From contig CAMQVM010000111.1 of assembly GCA_947038135.1 (NCBI GenBank), positions 1 through 5,838 of the forward strand: a stretch of DNA of 5,838 nucleotides. The letters are read 5' to 3'. The notes below the pieces were generated by a model. That model did not search any database and was not told the DNA's origin. It saw only the letters and a program-made list of their open reading frames with translations. How positions within the stretch are numbered: the stretch's first letter is position 1; each line of letters opens with the position of its first letter. The translations under genes and the position numbers were made by a program. The DNA is from an uncultured Rikenellaceae bacterium. GTDB lineage: Bacteria; Bacteroidota; Bacteroidia; Bacteroidales; Rikenellaceae. This document shows, in pieces, positions 1-5,838 of the stretch.

Positions 1-647
1 GTCTAGCACAATTTGGATTTATTGTTATAACAGTAGGTAACCGAGGCGGACACCCTAGCCGCTCGAAGTGGTATCACAACTACGGATATGGCAACCTGCG
101 TGAGTATGGTTTAGCAGACAAAAAAGCGGCTGTTGAACAACTTGCTGATAGATACAGTTTTATTGATAGAGATAAAGTGGGTATTCATGGACATTCAGGC
201 GGTGGATTTATGAGTACAGCAGCAATTCTTAGCTACCCCGACTTCTTTAAAGTGGCGGTGTCGTGTGCAGGAAACCATCAAAACAATATATATAACAGAT
301 GGTGGAGTGAAAAGCACCATGGTGTAAAAGAGGTTACTAATGATAAGGGCGAGGTTACTTTTGAGTATTCGATAGATAAAAATGCTGATATCGCAAAAAA
401 TCTTAAAGGTAAGCTACTTCTAGTTACTGGTGATATGGATAATAATGTTCATCCTGCTGGAACTATAACTGTTGTTGATGCTTTGATTAGGGCTAACAAA
501 AGGTTTGATTTTCTGTTGCTTCCAGGTCAACGTCATGGGTTTGGTGATATGCAAGAGTATTTCTTTTGGAAGATGGGTGACTACTTCTCGCAATATCTTA
601 TTGAAGATTATCAAGATAATACTGATATAAAGCAGATGGCTAAATAG
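1..647 (+). CDS. S9 family prolyl-peptidase (DPP IV-like), C-terminal part
   Basis: The reading frame is open from the left edge (first full codon at 3) to a TAG stop at 645-647, so only the last 214 codons are visible and the start lies outside. It is the alpha/beta-hydrolase catalytic domain of an S9 serine peptidase, a family that removes dipeptides or cleaves after proline in peptides, usually in the periplasm. Seen directly: an NRGGHP segment near the left edge, the YGYGNLREYGLADK stretch typical of the family, the nucleophile elbow GHSGGG with Ser at 195-197, the acid in GDMDNNVHP with Asp at 438-440, and His in QRHGFG at 534-536. The triad order and spacing match DPP IV. The elbow reads GHSGG rather than the GWSYGG of classical DPP IV, so exact substrate preference is uncertain. 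Family members run to roughly 700-900 residues with an N-terminal beta-propeller, expected to the left. A second TAG follows the stop directly. Confidence 0.93.
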   Translation, partial: LAQFGFIVITVGNRGGHPSRSKWYHNYGYGNLREYGLADKKAAVEQLADRYSFIDRDKVGIHGHSGGGFMSTAAILSYPDFFKVAVSCAGNHQNNIYNRWWSEKHHGVKEVTNDKGEVTFEYSIDKNADIAKNLKGKLLLVTGDMDNNVHPAGTITVVDALIRANKRFDFLLLPGQRHGFGDMQEYFFWKMGDYFSQYLIEDYQDNTDIKQMAK

Positions 648-671
648 TAGTCTGAAGTTTTTTGTGATTTA

Positions 672-705
672 TTTGTTGGTAATTAAAAATAATTGTGTAT
701 TTTTG
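672..705 (+). promoter_or_regulatory. Candidate Bacteroides-type promoter
   Basis: TATTTTTG at 698-705 matches the -7 consensus TAnnTTTG exactly, and TTTG at 672-675 could serve as the -33 box. The 22-base gap is about one base longer than the usual 19-21. Transcription would begin near 712, enter the hairpin at 745-796 and, if it reads through, cross the AC tract to the terminator at 960-999. In A+T-rich DNA such matches arise by chance, so this is weak evidence. Confidence 0.25.
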
Positions 706-744
706 TGGCTTAATAGTATTAATTATGATTTTAGTGTTACATAA

Positions 745-796
745 AAAAGAGGCTTTGTTCGTAAACACCAAATTTATTTGGGGTGGTGCTTCTTTT
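745..796 (+). terminator. Terminator-like long hairpin after the S9 gene
   Basis: AAAAGAGGC (745-753) pairs with GCTTCTTTT (788-796) through eight Watson-Crick pairs and one G-T wobble. Inside it CACCAAAT (766-773) pairs with ATTTGGGGTG (776-785), with two extra G bases bulged. The outer arms give an A-rich left side and a T-rich right side, as in a bidirectional intrinsic terminator. It lies about 100 bases after the peptidase stop codon and probably ends that transcript. The final T run is short (four T). Confidence 0.45.
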
Positions 797-830
797 GTGG
801 TTTGTAGTTTGGAAGTTAGAAATAATTTTC

Positions 831-870
<40 letters not shown>

Positions 871-959
871 TTGAGTATTGCTTGCGCACGCGTAGCAAAA
901 AAATAGACTTTACCAAACATTTCACCTTTCAGATATTACTATCTGTAATTATATATATA

Positions 960-999
960 AGCTCCAGCAAGAGGTTCGCCCTTTTGTTGGAGCTTTTTT
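960..999 (+). terminator. Intrinsic terminator or leader attenuator
   Basis: AGCTCCAGCAA (960-970) pairs with TTGTTGGAGCT (984-994) along 11 positions with one G-T wobble. The stem can continue through GG, loop TTCG, CC (973-980), giving a UUCG-capped hairpin, and it is followed by TTTTTT (994-999). This is a textbook Rho-independent terminator. It ends 51 bases before the lipoprotein start codon and about 350 bases after the peptidase stop, so it either insulates the lipoprotein gene or attenuates transcripts entering it from upstream. Confidence 0.8.
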
Positions 1000-1015
1000 G
1001 CATGCAATTATTTTG
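983..1015 (+). promoter_or_regulatory. Candidate promoter of the fimbrillin-like gene
   Basis: TTTG at 983-986 and TTATTTTG at 1008-1015 are separated by 21 bases. The second box matches the Bacteroides -7 consensus TAnnTTTG at seven of eight positions (T in place of the conserved A). Transcription would start around 1022, leaving a leader of about 30 bases. The -33 box would lie in the right arm of the terminator hairpin at 960-994. No better promoter is seen between the terminator and the start codon, but the match is imperfect. Confidence 0.3.
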
Positions 1016-1050
1016 TATGCAGTTATGTCAAATTAATTAAAAATAAAATT

Positions 1051-3549
1051 ATGAGAAAATTAGCAAAAGTAAAATCGTTAACCATCTATTTCAGTCTACT
1101 TGTGGTAGCATTTAGCTGCTCTGAAAAGCTAGATGACGACACCTTAGGAGACAAAAGTCTTTTTGTGAAAATTCAACTCCCCGCCGAGACAACTAGTGTT
1201 GAAAGTCGTTCAGTTGGTAAAGATGTAGCTATCAATAGTGCTTCTATTATTGTGTATGCTAGCGCTTCAGACGATTCATCGCTACCTAAGTGTGTAAATG
1301 AAATTGTGCTGCCTGCTGATATTGTACATGAAGCAGGTGGAGTATGTAAAATTTTGGCTTTTTCACCTAATGATAACATCTTAGTTGGTGATATGATTTA
1401 TGTAGTTTTTAATAAAGAACTTGCTAATTTAGAGTTAATTGCTAAAGGTGATATCATAAATGCTTTTAAGCTTAGCAGTGGCAATTTAGGTGCAGGACTT
1501 GTTGACTTGAATAAAGGGTTACCTATGTATGGTAACAGTGCGTGGTTATCTACTGGCAGCCCAACCATTAAAATCAAGCGAGCAGTCGCTAAGATGCAAC
1601 TAAAGCTTGATTATGATGGAGGAGTAAATGTTCCAGGGAGTCTGGGAACTACCTACACTATTGAAAAAACTACCTATAAATTGTATCAACTATCGGGCAG
1701 TGGTTATCTTGATGGCTCTTCAGTAGGCTCTACAAGTGAAACACCTATTAGTGTGATAGATGGCGCAGATATAGCAGGTAAATCGGCAGGGATTAATGAC
1801 CATAGCACAGGAGCAAGTTACATTTTTGCTTTTCCTTACGCTTCAAATGCTATTGGTACACCTCTTGCGGTATTAGACTCAAAGAAATTTTCAGCATCAC
1901 GAGTGGCAATGATAATGAAAAATGAGATGGCAGACGGCTCTTTTCAATACCATCGTCTTGATATATATGATCACCTAAATAGGAGGTATATTGATGTGAA
2001 AAATAATTATCACTATTCGGTTCGTGTGCGTGAGGTTAGCCAGCGTGGTTACGCCACCGCTTCTGATGCGTTGAATAACCTACCTAGTAATGTCGATTAT
2101 GATATTATAGTAGTTGAAGATGGTACTGCTGTTAGTAATGGTCAATATGTGTTGAATGTTGATCCTGTTGCAGAGGTCGATTTTACTATAAATGATATTC
2201 CTACCACGATAAAGCTTGCAGATATGGTGCGTATAACTTCGGGCGATGCTCCTATCTCTACCCCTACTGCTTTAAGTGCAAGAATAGAGTATATTGGTGA
2301 GCGAAATGGTTTTGATATTATTACTAATACTCCAACAGAACTAGCTGATGTGAAAAAGGATTTCATTGTGTCGGTGCATGGTTATGGCGTTGTTACATTT
2401 AGGTATGTAATTACTTTAGGCAATATAGATTATACAAGTAATATAATTACTATAACTTCTAAGATTATGCCTAAGAGTGTAGAGGGTTTTTCTACAGCCA
2501 AACGTCGATTTCATGGTACAGTAGAGAGTGGTTTTGAAATTTATGATCTGTACAACCTACCTAGAGAGTTTTATAATGTTAATACAGTAGAGAGCTTTTT
2601 TAATAAAGATTGGGATGGTTTAGTTTCCAATTTAAGAGTCGTTGCAAATAAAGCAGTTGTAGCAAACCATGATAAGCCTAACAATAGTTCTTCAGTCACT
2701 TTGACTAGTGCTAATAGTGCTTATTTCCATCCTTTTAGTACCTCTCCAGGTGAGGCAGATATCGAATCTACTCTAAAAATAGAAGGTAAGTCAATTTGGG
2801 GTACACCATTCTCTTATGTATTGCCATTGACTATAATTACGAGTTGTAGACTACCTAATAAAGCAGATGGTTATGGTGTGAAGATTAAGAATATTAAATC
2901 TAACAAGGTTGAGTTATGGGCAGATCGTAATGTAGCAGCAGCTATGCCTACTGGAGATTTAAGTTATGAATATGAGTTATCGCATAATTATACTAATGAG
3001 TCTGGTCATCCTGATAATTATGGTTTTGTGCCATCTTTAATAATACCACCAGGGAAAATTGTTGAGCTCATGGGGCAGCGTTATAAATGGTCAAATACAA
3101 GTGGAGGGTCTTTTGACACTGGAGATGCAAAAGGGAAGTGTGAAACTATGACTCTAGGTGGTGTTTCTGCTGGAGCATGGAAGCTACCTAGTGGTGGAGG
3201 CACAGGAAACTCAGTGTCTGATAGTTTTAGAGGTAGTAGTCAATTGTATTATTTTGCTAAGCAAATAAGAGGTAGTAAATATCGTTATTATATCGTGACT
3301 ACTGAGCATATAGAAGAAGGAGAAGATAATATTGGAGCATTTCTACCATTAGGAGGACATCATTCTCATATCTACCCTAATTATAATAATGCCAAAGGTG
3401 TATTTGGTCTCTATCCAAGCGTAACAGGTGGTGGGTCAGCAGGTGTTTCGGCTATAGATATCAATAACATTACTAAAGATGCAGTTACATTTTTTGATCA
3501 TGGAACACATGGCTGGTTTCTTTTACGTTGTGTTCGTCAGCTACCATAA
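1051..3549 (+). CDS. Fimbrillin-like surface lipoprotein with C-terminal lectin-like (FISUMP) domain
   Basis: This 832-residue protein is probably a fimbrial subunit, most likely a tip or adhesin component. It starts at ATG 1051 behind an A/T-rich leader with no Shine-Dalgarno motif; this start gives a clean signal sequence (K/R-rich head, hydrophobic residues 10-21) and a lipobox ending AFSC, with Cys23 as lipidation site. The acidic stretch after it (SEKLDDD) resembles the Bacteroidota surface-export signal for lipoproteins. Residues about 35-355 show fimbrillin (FimA/Mfa-like) signatures: IKIKRAVAKMQLKLDYD at 173-189 and the RYIDVKNNYHYSVRVREV...GYATASDAL block at 312-341. Residues about 356-600 form a beta-rich middle with no family I can name. 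Residues about 605-832 resemble FISUMP / DUF1566 C-type-lectin-like domains: LWADRNVAA at 622-630, a CETMTLGG...WKLPS block at 697-713, FLPLGG at 764-769 and the ending RCVRQLP. Cys697 and Cys827 are at positions that might form a disulfide. No other fimbrial genes are adjacent, so it may be an orphan subunit. The domain calls come from motif recognition, not a profile search. Confidence 0.82.
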   Translation: MRKLAKVKSLTIYFSLLVVAFSCSEKLDDDTLGDKSLFVKIQLPAETTSVESRSVGKDVAINSASIIVYASASDDSSLPKCVNEIVLPADIVHEAGGVCKILAFSPNDNILVGDMIYVVFNKELANLELIAKGDIINAFKLSSGNLGAGLVDLNKGLPMYGNSAWLSTGSPTIKIKRAVAKMQLKLDYDGGVNVPGSLGTTYTIEKTTYKLYQLSGSGYLDGSSVGSTSETPISVIDGADIAGKSAGINDHSTGASYIFAFPYASNAIGTPLAVLDSKKFSASRVAMIMKNEMADGSFQYHRLDIYDHLNRRYIDVKNNYHYSVRVREVSQRGYATASDALNNLPSNVDYDIIVVEDGTAVSNGQYVLNVDPVAEVDFTINDIPTTIKLADMVRITSGDAPISTPTALSARIEYIGERNGFDIITNTPTELADVKKDFIVSVHGYGVVTFRYVITLGNIDYTSNIITITSKIMPKSVEGFSTAKRRFHGTVESGFEIYDLYNLPREFYNVNTVESFFNKDWDGLVSNLRVVANKAVVANHDKPNNSSSVTLTSANSAYFHPFSTSPGEADIESTLKIEGKSIWGTPFSYVLPLTIITSCRLPNKADGYGVKIKNIKSNKVELWADRNVAAAMPTGDLSYEYELSHNYTNESGHPDNYGFVPSLIIPPGKIVELMGQRYKWSNTSGGSFDTGDAKGKCETMTLGGVSAGAWKLPSGGGTGNSVSDSFRGSSQLYYFAKQIRGSKYRYYIVTTEHIEEGEDNIGAFLPLGGHHSHIYPNYNNAKGVFGLYPSVTGGGSAGVSAIDINNITKDAVTFFDHGTHGWFLLRCVRQLP

Positions 3550-3632
3550 CTTTGCATATTAAGCAATTATTTTAATACATCCTTTATTATGAGCAGCGTT
3601 TATCATACGTCTTAAATAGAGGAGTACCATAT

Positions 3633-3669
3633 AAAAGAGCTAATTTCGTTATAGAAATTAGATCTTTTT
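3633..3669 (+). terminator. Strong intrinsic terminator after the fimbrillin-like gene
   Basis: AAAAGAGCTAATTTC (3633-3647) and GAAATTAGATCTTTT (3654-3668) are inverted copies over 15 positions with a single mismatch, separated by the six-base loop GTTATA, and the right arm runs into TTTTT (3665-3669). The A-rich left arm makes it potentially active in both directions. It lies 84 bases after the TAA stop and separates the lipoprotein gene from the phosphoesterase gene, which therefore probably has its own promoter. Confidence 0.8.
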
Positions 3670-3674
3670 GTTTA

Positions 3675-3709
3675 TTTGTTATGATATTTAATATTTTAAG
3701 TTATATTTG
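3675..3709 (+). promoter_or_regulatory. Candidate promoter of the PHP phosphoesterase gene
   Basis: TATATTTG at 3702-3709 is an exact match to the Bacteroides -7 consensus TAnnTTTG. TTTG at 3675-3678 is a possible -33 box, though the 23-base gap is longer than the usual 19-21. It sits just downstream of the terminator at 3633-3669 and would start transcription near 3716, giving a leader of about 55 bases before ATG 3771. The placement makes it more believable than the sequence match alone. Confidence 0.4.
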
Positions 3710-3770
3710 TAGTCAAAATAGTTATGTAGTAGTATTAATAATAACATATTAACGTAAAAGATATCAATTT

Positions 3771-4844
3771 ATGAAAAATTTACTTTTAGCAACATTTATA
3801 ACCTCTTCAATAGTCGCTACTGCGCAGGTGCAAAACAAAGATGTGCATAAATTTGGAGCCTATATTAACAGGTCTGAGGTACGCCATGAGGTTAGAATAC
3901 CCAAAATTGATGGCATGGTGCCATTAAAGTGCGATCTTCACTCACACACTGTCTTCTCAGATGGTGCGGTAATGCCATCTATAAGAGTGAAAGAGGCTTG
4001 GCAGCATGGTTTGGATGCAATAGCTATAACCGATCATATAGAGTACCGCCCACACAAAAAGTTTGTTTTAGGCGACCTTAATGAAGCCAATAAACTAGCT
4101 CAAAAGGCTGCCAAAGATAGAGGTATTATAGTTGTTGAAGGAACTGAAATTACTCGCCGTAAACCTCTAGGACATCTTAATGCACTATTTATAAAAGATG
4201 CAACTAAAATGGATGTGAAAGATCCGCTTGAGGCTATTGATGAAGCTATATCGCAGGGGGCTTTTATACTTTGGAATCATCCAGGGTGGCCAGATGATGA
4301 GTCTAAGTTATACTCAGTGCATAAAAAGCTTATCAAAGAGAGTAAAATTCATGGTATAGAGGTGTTTAACCAGTACGAATACTATCCTGCATCTTTTGAT
4401 TGGTGTAATGATTATAACTTGGCTTATGTAGGTAACTCAGATATCCATACTCTAACATCAATCAACTTTGGCATGGATGCAATACGCCCTATGACAATAG
4501 CTTTTGCTACTGAAAAAAGTAGTGATGCACTTAAAGAAGCGCTTTTTGCTAAGCGTACAGTAGCGCTTTTTAATGGTGAAATTGCAGGAAGAGAGGAGCT
4601 TGTTAAGAAGCTTGTAAAGGCATCGCTTTGTGTTACTAATGTTGGAGGAGATAAGATCGAAGTGTATAATAACTCTGATATCTCATATAACATGACCTTT
4701 GATGATACAGTGTATATATTTCCAGCTTCAAAAACTGTTCGTATAACTATGCCTAAAAAAGGTAGCTTTGTAGTTAACAACTGCCATGTGGGTACGGGAG
4801 ACAAGCTTGAAGTTGACGCTGAAGAGTTGTTTTCTATTGATTGA
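3771..4844 (+). CDS. Exported PHP-family metallo-phosphoesterase (Sb-PDE-like)
   Basis: The 357-residue product is a PHP (polymerase and histidinol phosphatase) metallohydrolase expected to hydrolyse phosphomono- or diesters. The start at ATG 3771 gives a signal peptide: K3, hydrophobic residues 4-16, and an ATA|Q site after Ala18, so the enzyme is probably periplasmic. All PHP motifs are present in order: DLHSHT with His57/His59 and Asp64 in FSDG; ITDH with His89; VVEGTE with Glu123; His135 in GHLNAL; His170 in NHPGW; and GNSDIH with Asp224/His226. These nine positions match the trinuclear metal ligands known from RNase AM (TrpH)-type PHP enzymes, so the active site looks intact. Residues about 285-350 form a beta-rich C-terminal extension. 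The overall layout resembles the Bacteroidota proteins grouped with the Sb-PDE phosphodiesterases; that narrower assignment is from memory. The natural substrate is unknown. There is no Shine-Dalgarno motif. The gene appears monocistronic, between the terminator at 3633-3669 and the structured region after 4998. The stop is TGA. Confidence 0.9.
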   Translation: MKNLLLATFITSSIVATAQVQNKDVHKFGAYINRSEVRHEVRIPKIDGMVPLKCDLHSHTVFSDGAVMPSIRVKEAWQHGLDAIAITDHIEYRPHKKFVLGDLNEANKLAQKAAKDRGIIVVEGTEITRRKPLGHLNALFIKDATKMDVKDPLEAIDEAISQGAFILWNHPGWPDDESKLYSVHKKLIKESKIHGIEVFNQYEYYPASFDWCNDYNLAYVGNSDIHTLTSINFGMDAIRPMTIAFATEKSSDALKEALFAKRTVALFNGEIAGREELVKKLVKASLCVTNVGGDKIEVYNNSDISYNMTFDDTVYIFPASKTVRITMPKKGSFVVNNCHVGTGDKLEVDAEELFSID

Positions 4845-4997
4845 TCGCTCGGTTAATTAGGCGGCTCTTGTGGGTTTATCAGTAGTTGATTACTAATTTT
4901 ACAAGCTTTGCATAATCACAAGCTTCGCACAAATCCTAAGCAAGAGAATAAGACAAAACAGAGAACAAGCGAAGCACAATTTTCGAGAGGGGCAGAA
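4845..4997. other. Non-coding stretch with short related repeats
   Basis: No gene is seen. Two adjacent near-copies, ACAAGCTTTGCATAATC (4901-4917) and ACAAGCTTCGCACAAATC (4918-4935), differ at a few positions. A third related segment, ACAAGCGAAGCACAAT (4965-4980), carries GCGAAGC, the inverted complement of GCTTCGC at 4922-4928. AAATCCTAAG (4931-4940) is the exact inverted complement of CTTAGGATTT (5003-5012) in the next element, so the two regions could pair as RNA. Confidence 0.5.
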
Positions 4998-5141
4998 GGC
5001 GCCTTAGGATTTTGAGGAAATAAGAGAGGGAGTATATTTTCGTTAAGAATTTTCAGATGTCTGAGCGCCCGCAGGGCGTGAGTCCTGAAAATTTAGAAAA
5101 TATGCTTCTTCTCGCCTCAAAATCCTCGCGCCGATTTTTTT
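4998..5141 (+). repeat. Large nested hairpin element, terminator-like
   Basis: A single long fold is visible. GGCGC (4998-5002) pairs with GCGCC (5128-5132). AGGATTTTGAGG (5006-5017) pairs perfectly with CCTCAAAATCCT (5115-5126). GAGAGGGAGTATATTTT (5024-5040) pairs with AAAATATGCTTCTTCTC (5097-5113) over 17 positions, all Watson-Crick except three G-T wobbles. GAATTTTCAG (5047-5056) pairs with CTGAAAATTT (5085-5094), and the tip is CGCCC (5066-5070), loop GCA, GGGCG (5074-5078). A T run (5135-5141) follows the stem. It looks like an interspersed intergenic repeat of the kind common in Bacteroidota, and would also act as a strong transcription terminator for the phosphoesterase gene. Only one copy lies in this window, so its repeat status is inference. 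Confidence 0.6.
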
Positions 5142-5142
5142 G

Positions 5143-5167
5143 TTACTTTTTTTATAAAAAAAAGTAA
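5143..5167. terminator. Poly-T/poly-A hairpin, possible bidirectional terminator
   Basis: TTACTTTTTTT (5143-5153) and AAAAAAAGTAA (5157-5167) are perfect inverted copies of 11 bases around the loop ATA. The stem is A/T-rich and so weak, but with the T run at 5135-5141 on one side it may help end transcripts from the left. It may equally help end the convergent minus-strand gene, whose stop is about 185 bases away. It directly abuts the nested hairpin and is probably part of the same repeat unit. Confidence 0.45.
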
Positions 5168-5351
5168 ATAAAGACGCTAAGTTGCTTAGACTCAGTGGTT
5201 GATTTTGAGTTTGTGTCACGACAAGTTACGATTTAGTTATGCAGGAGATATACTGAACCTCTATGCTATGCGTATATCAAACAAGCCTCTTGATTTATCA
5301 CTTTGTATGTAAATAATATATATTATAATATGAATATTTAACAATCAACTA
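5168..5351. other. Intergenic tail between convergent genes
   Basis: No gene or clear RNA is seen. It contains a perfect 14-base A/T palindrome, ATAATATATATTAT (5313-5326), and a short duplicated CTATG unit in CTCTATGCTATGCG, neither of which can be given a function. No convincing promoter pair was found on either strand. Confidence 0.4.
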
Positions 5352-5838
5352 TTATTCTGTCTCTTTGAATGTGATTTTTACAGTTACACGATTAGACTCT
5401 AAACCGAATGTGGAAACATATATCTCATACTCGCCTTCTTCTAAAATAACATCAATATACTCGTGTAAATCAAAAGCCATAGCACCATTCATTTGCTCGC
5501 CTGTATCCAATTCGTTATCAGAATATTTTTGTGCTTTTTTTGATTCTTCTTGCACTGCCAATTCTTCTCCTTCCAAGTGCGGTGGAATTTCAACTAATTC
5601 ATCTTTTTGCTGTTCGGTTAGTACCCCTGAGCACCATTTATCACTATCTATTTTTCTGATATTTACCATCCAGTCATGCATGTCATAATATTTATAAAAC
5701 CTTCTTAAAGTAATCGCAGAATAGACACAAATAGGTAGTTTGAAACTATTTGGCAATGGACTTGCTGGACAATTAAATTTACTTATATAGGGAGATTCGC
5801 ATAATAATAAAAAACAGACCTGAGCCCCATATCCATGG
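5352..5838 (-). CDS. Hypothetical protein, C-terminal part
   Basis: On the minus strand a frame is open without a stop from the right edge to TAA at 5352-5354, giving 161 codons; the true start lies outside. There is no ATG in this frame near the left of the protein: the first start-like codon is TTG at 5754-5756, and the frame continues open upstream of it (including ISKFNCPASPLPNSF), so it should be treated as 5'-truncated by the window, not as a TTG-started gene. I do not recognise the family. The middle is acidic and Glu/Gln-rich (LTEQQKDELVEIPPHLEGEE), and the end has an alternating pattern, EGEYEIYVSTFGLESNRVTV, that resembles the last strands of an Ig-like or other beta-sandwich domain. 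Five Cys fall in the visible part (QVCF, LLCE, FNCP, PICV, KWCS). The gene is convergent with the phosphoesterase gene. The length of the frame and its sensible composition argue for a real gene; the overlapping plus-strand frame looks like a shadow. Confidence 0.65.
   Translation of the reverse strand, partial: HGYGAQVCFLLLCESPYISKFNCPASPLPNSFKLPICVYSAITLRRFYKYYDMHDWMVNIRKIDSDKWCSGVLTEQQKDELVEIPPHLEGEELAVQEESKKAQKYSDNELDTGEQMNGAMAFDLHEYIDVILEEGEYEIYVSTFGLESNRVTVKITFKETE

Noticed and set aside
960..999. tRNA-like element because of GGTTCG in the loop
   Set aside because: No acceptor, D or anticodon arms are present; the segment is a simple hairpin followed by T residues.
4424..4804. Minus-strand open frame of 126 codons inside the phosphoesterase gene
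   Set aside because: It lies entirely opposite a gene with intact catalytic motifs and shows no domain or sensible start context, so it is a shadow.
4901..4980. CRISPR array
   Set aside because: The repeats are adjacent without unique spacers, are imperfect, and number only three.
5365..5688. Plus-strand open frame of 107 codons at the right end
   Set aside because: It is antisense to the longer minus-strand frame, is Ser/Cys-rich in the way shadow frames often are, and has no recognisable domain.

Overview
The window is A+T-rich and looks like chromosomal DNA of a Bacteroidales (Bacteroidota) bacterium. The evidence is a dipeptidyl-peptidase-like S9 protease of the Bacteroidota type, a fimbrillin-type surface lipoprotein, start codons preceded by A/T-rich sequence with no Shine-Dalgarno motif, and several matches to the Bacteroides promoter pattern (TTTG, then TAnnTTTG). 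The genus cannot be fixed from the sequence alone.

Layout from left to right: (1) the C-terminal 214 codons of an S9 prolyl-peptidase, with the complete Ser/Asp/His triad, ending at 647. (2) A 403-bp non-coding stretch (648-1050) holding a promoter candidate, two terminator-like hairpins and a pure (AC)18 microsatellite. (3) A 832-residue surface lipoprotein (1051-3549) that joins a fimbrillin (FimA/Mfa-like) N-terminal half to a C-terminal FISUMP / C-type-lectin-like domain, which suggests a fimbrial tip or adhesin subunit. (4) A strong terminator and a promoter candidate in 3550-3770. (5) A 357-residue exported PHP-family metallo-phosphoesterase (3771-4844) with all nine metal-ligand positions of trinuclear PHP enzymes. 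(6) A 507-bp non-coding stretch (4845-5351) dominated by a nested, nearly fully paired hairpin of about 135 nt and a poly-T/poly-A hairpin, probably an interspersed repeat and/or strong terminator. (7) The 3' end of an unrecognised gene on the minus strand, open to the right edge.

The genes do not look like one operon. Terminator-like hairpins separate each neighbouring pair and the last gene is convergent. The three plus-strand proteins all act, or probably act, outside the cytoplasm (peptide trimming, surface adhesion, periplasmic phosphoester hydrolysis), but nothing seen links them in one pathway. I found no CRISPR array, tRNA, rRNA, transposase or recombinase. The observations most worth following are the (AC)18 tract upstream of the surface adhesin, the fimbrillin-lectin fusion itself, and the large structured element at 4998-5167.
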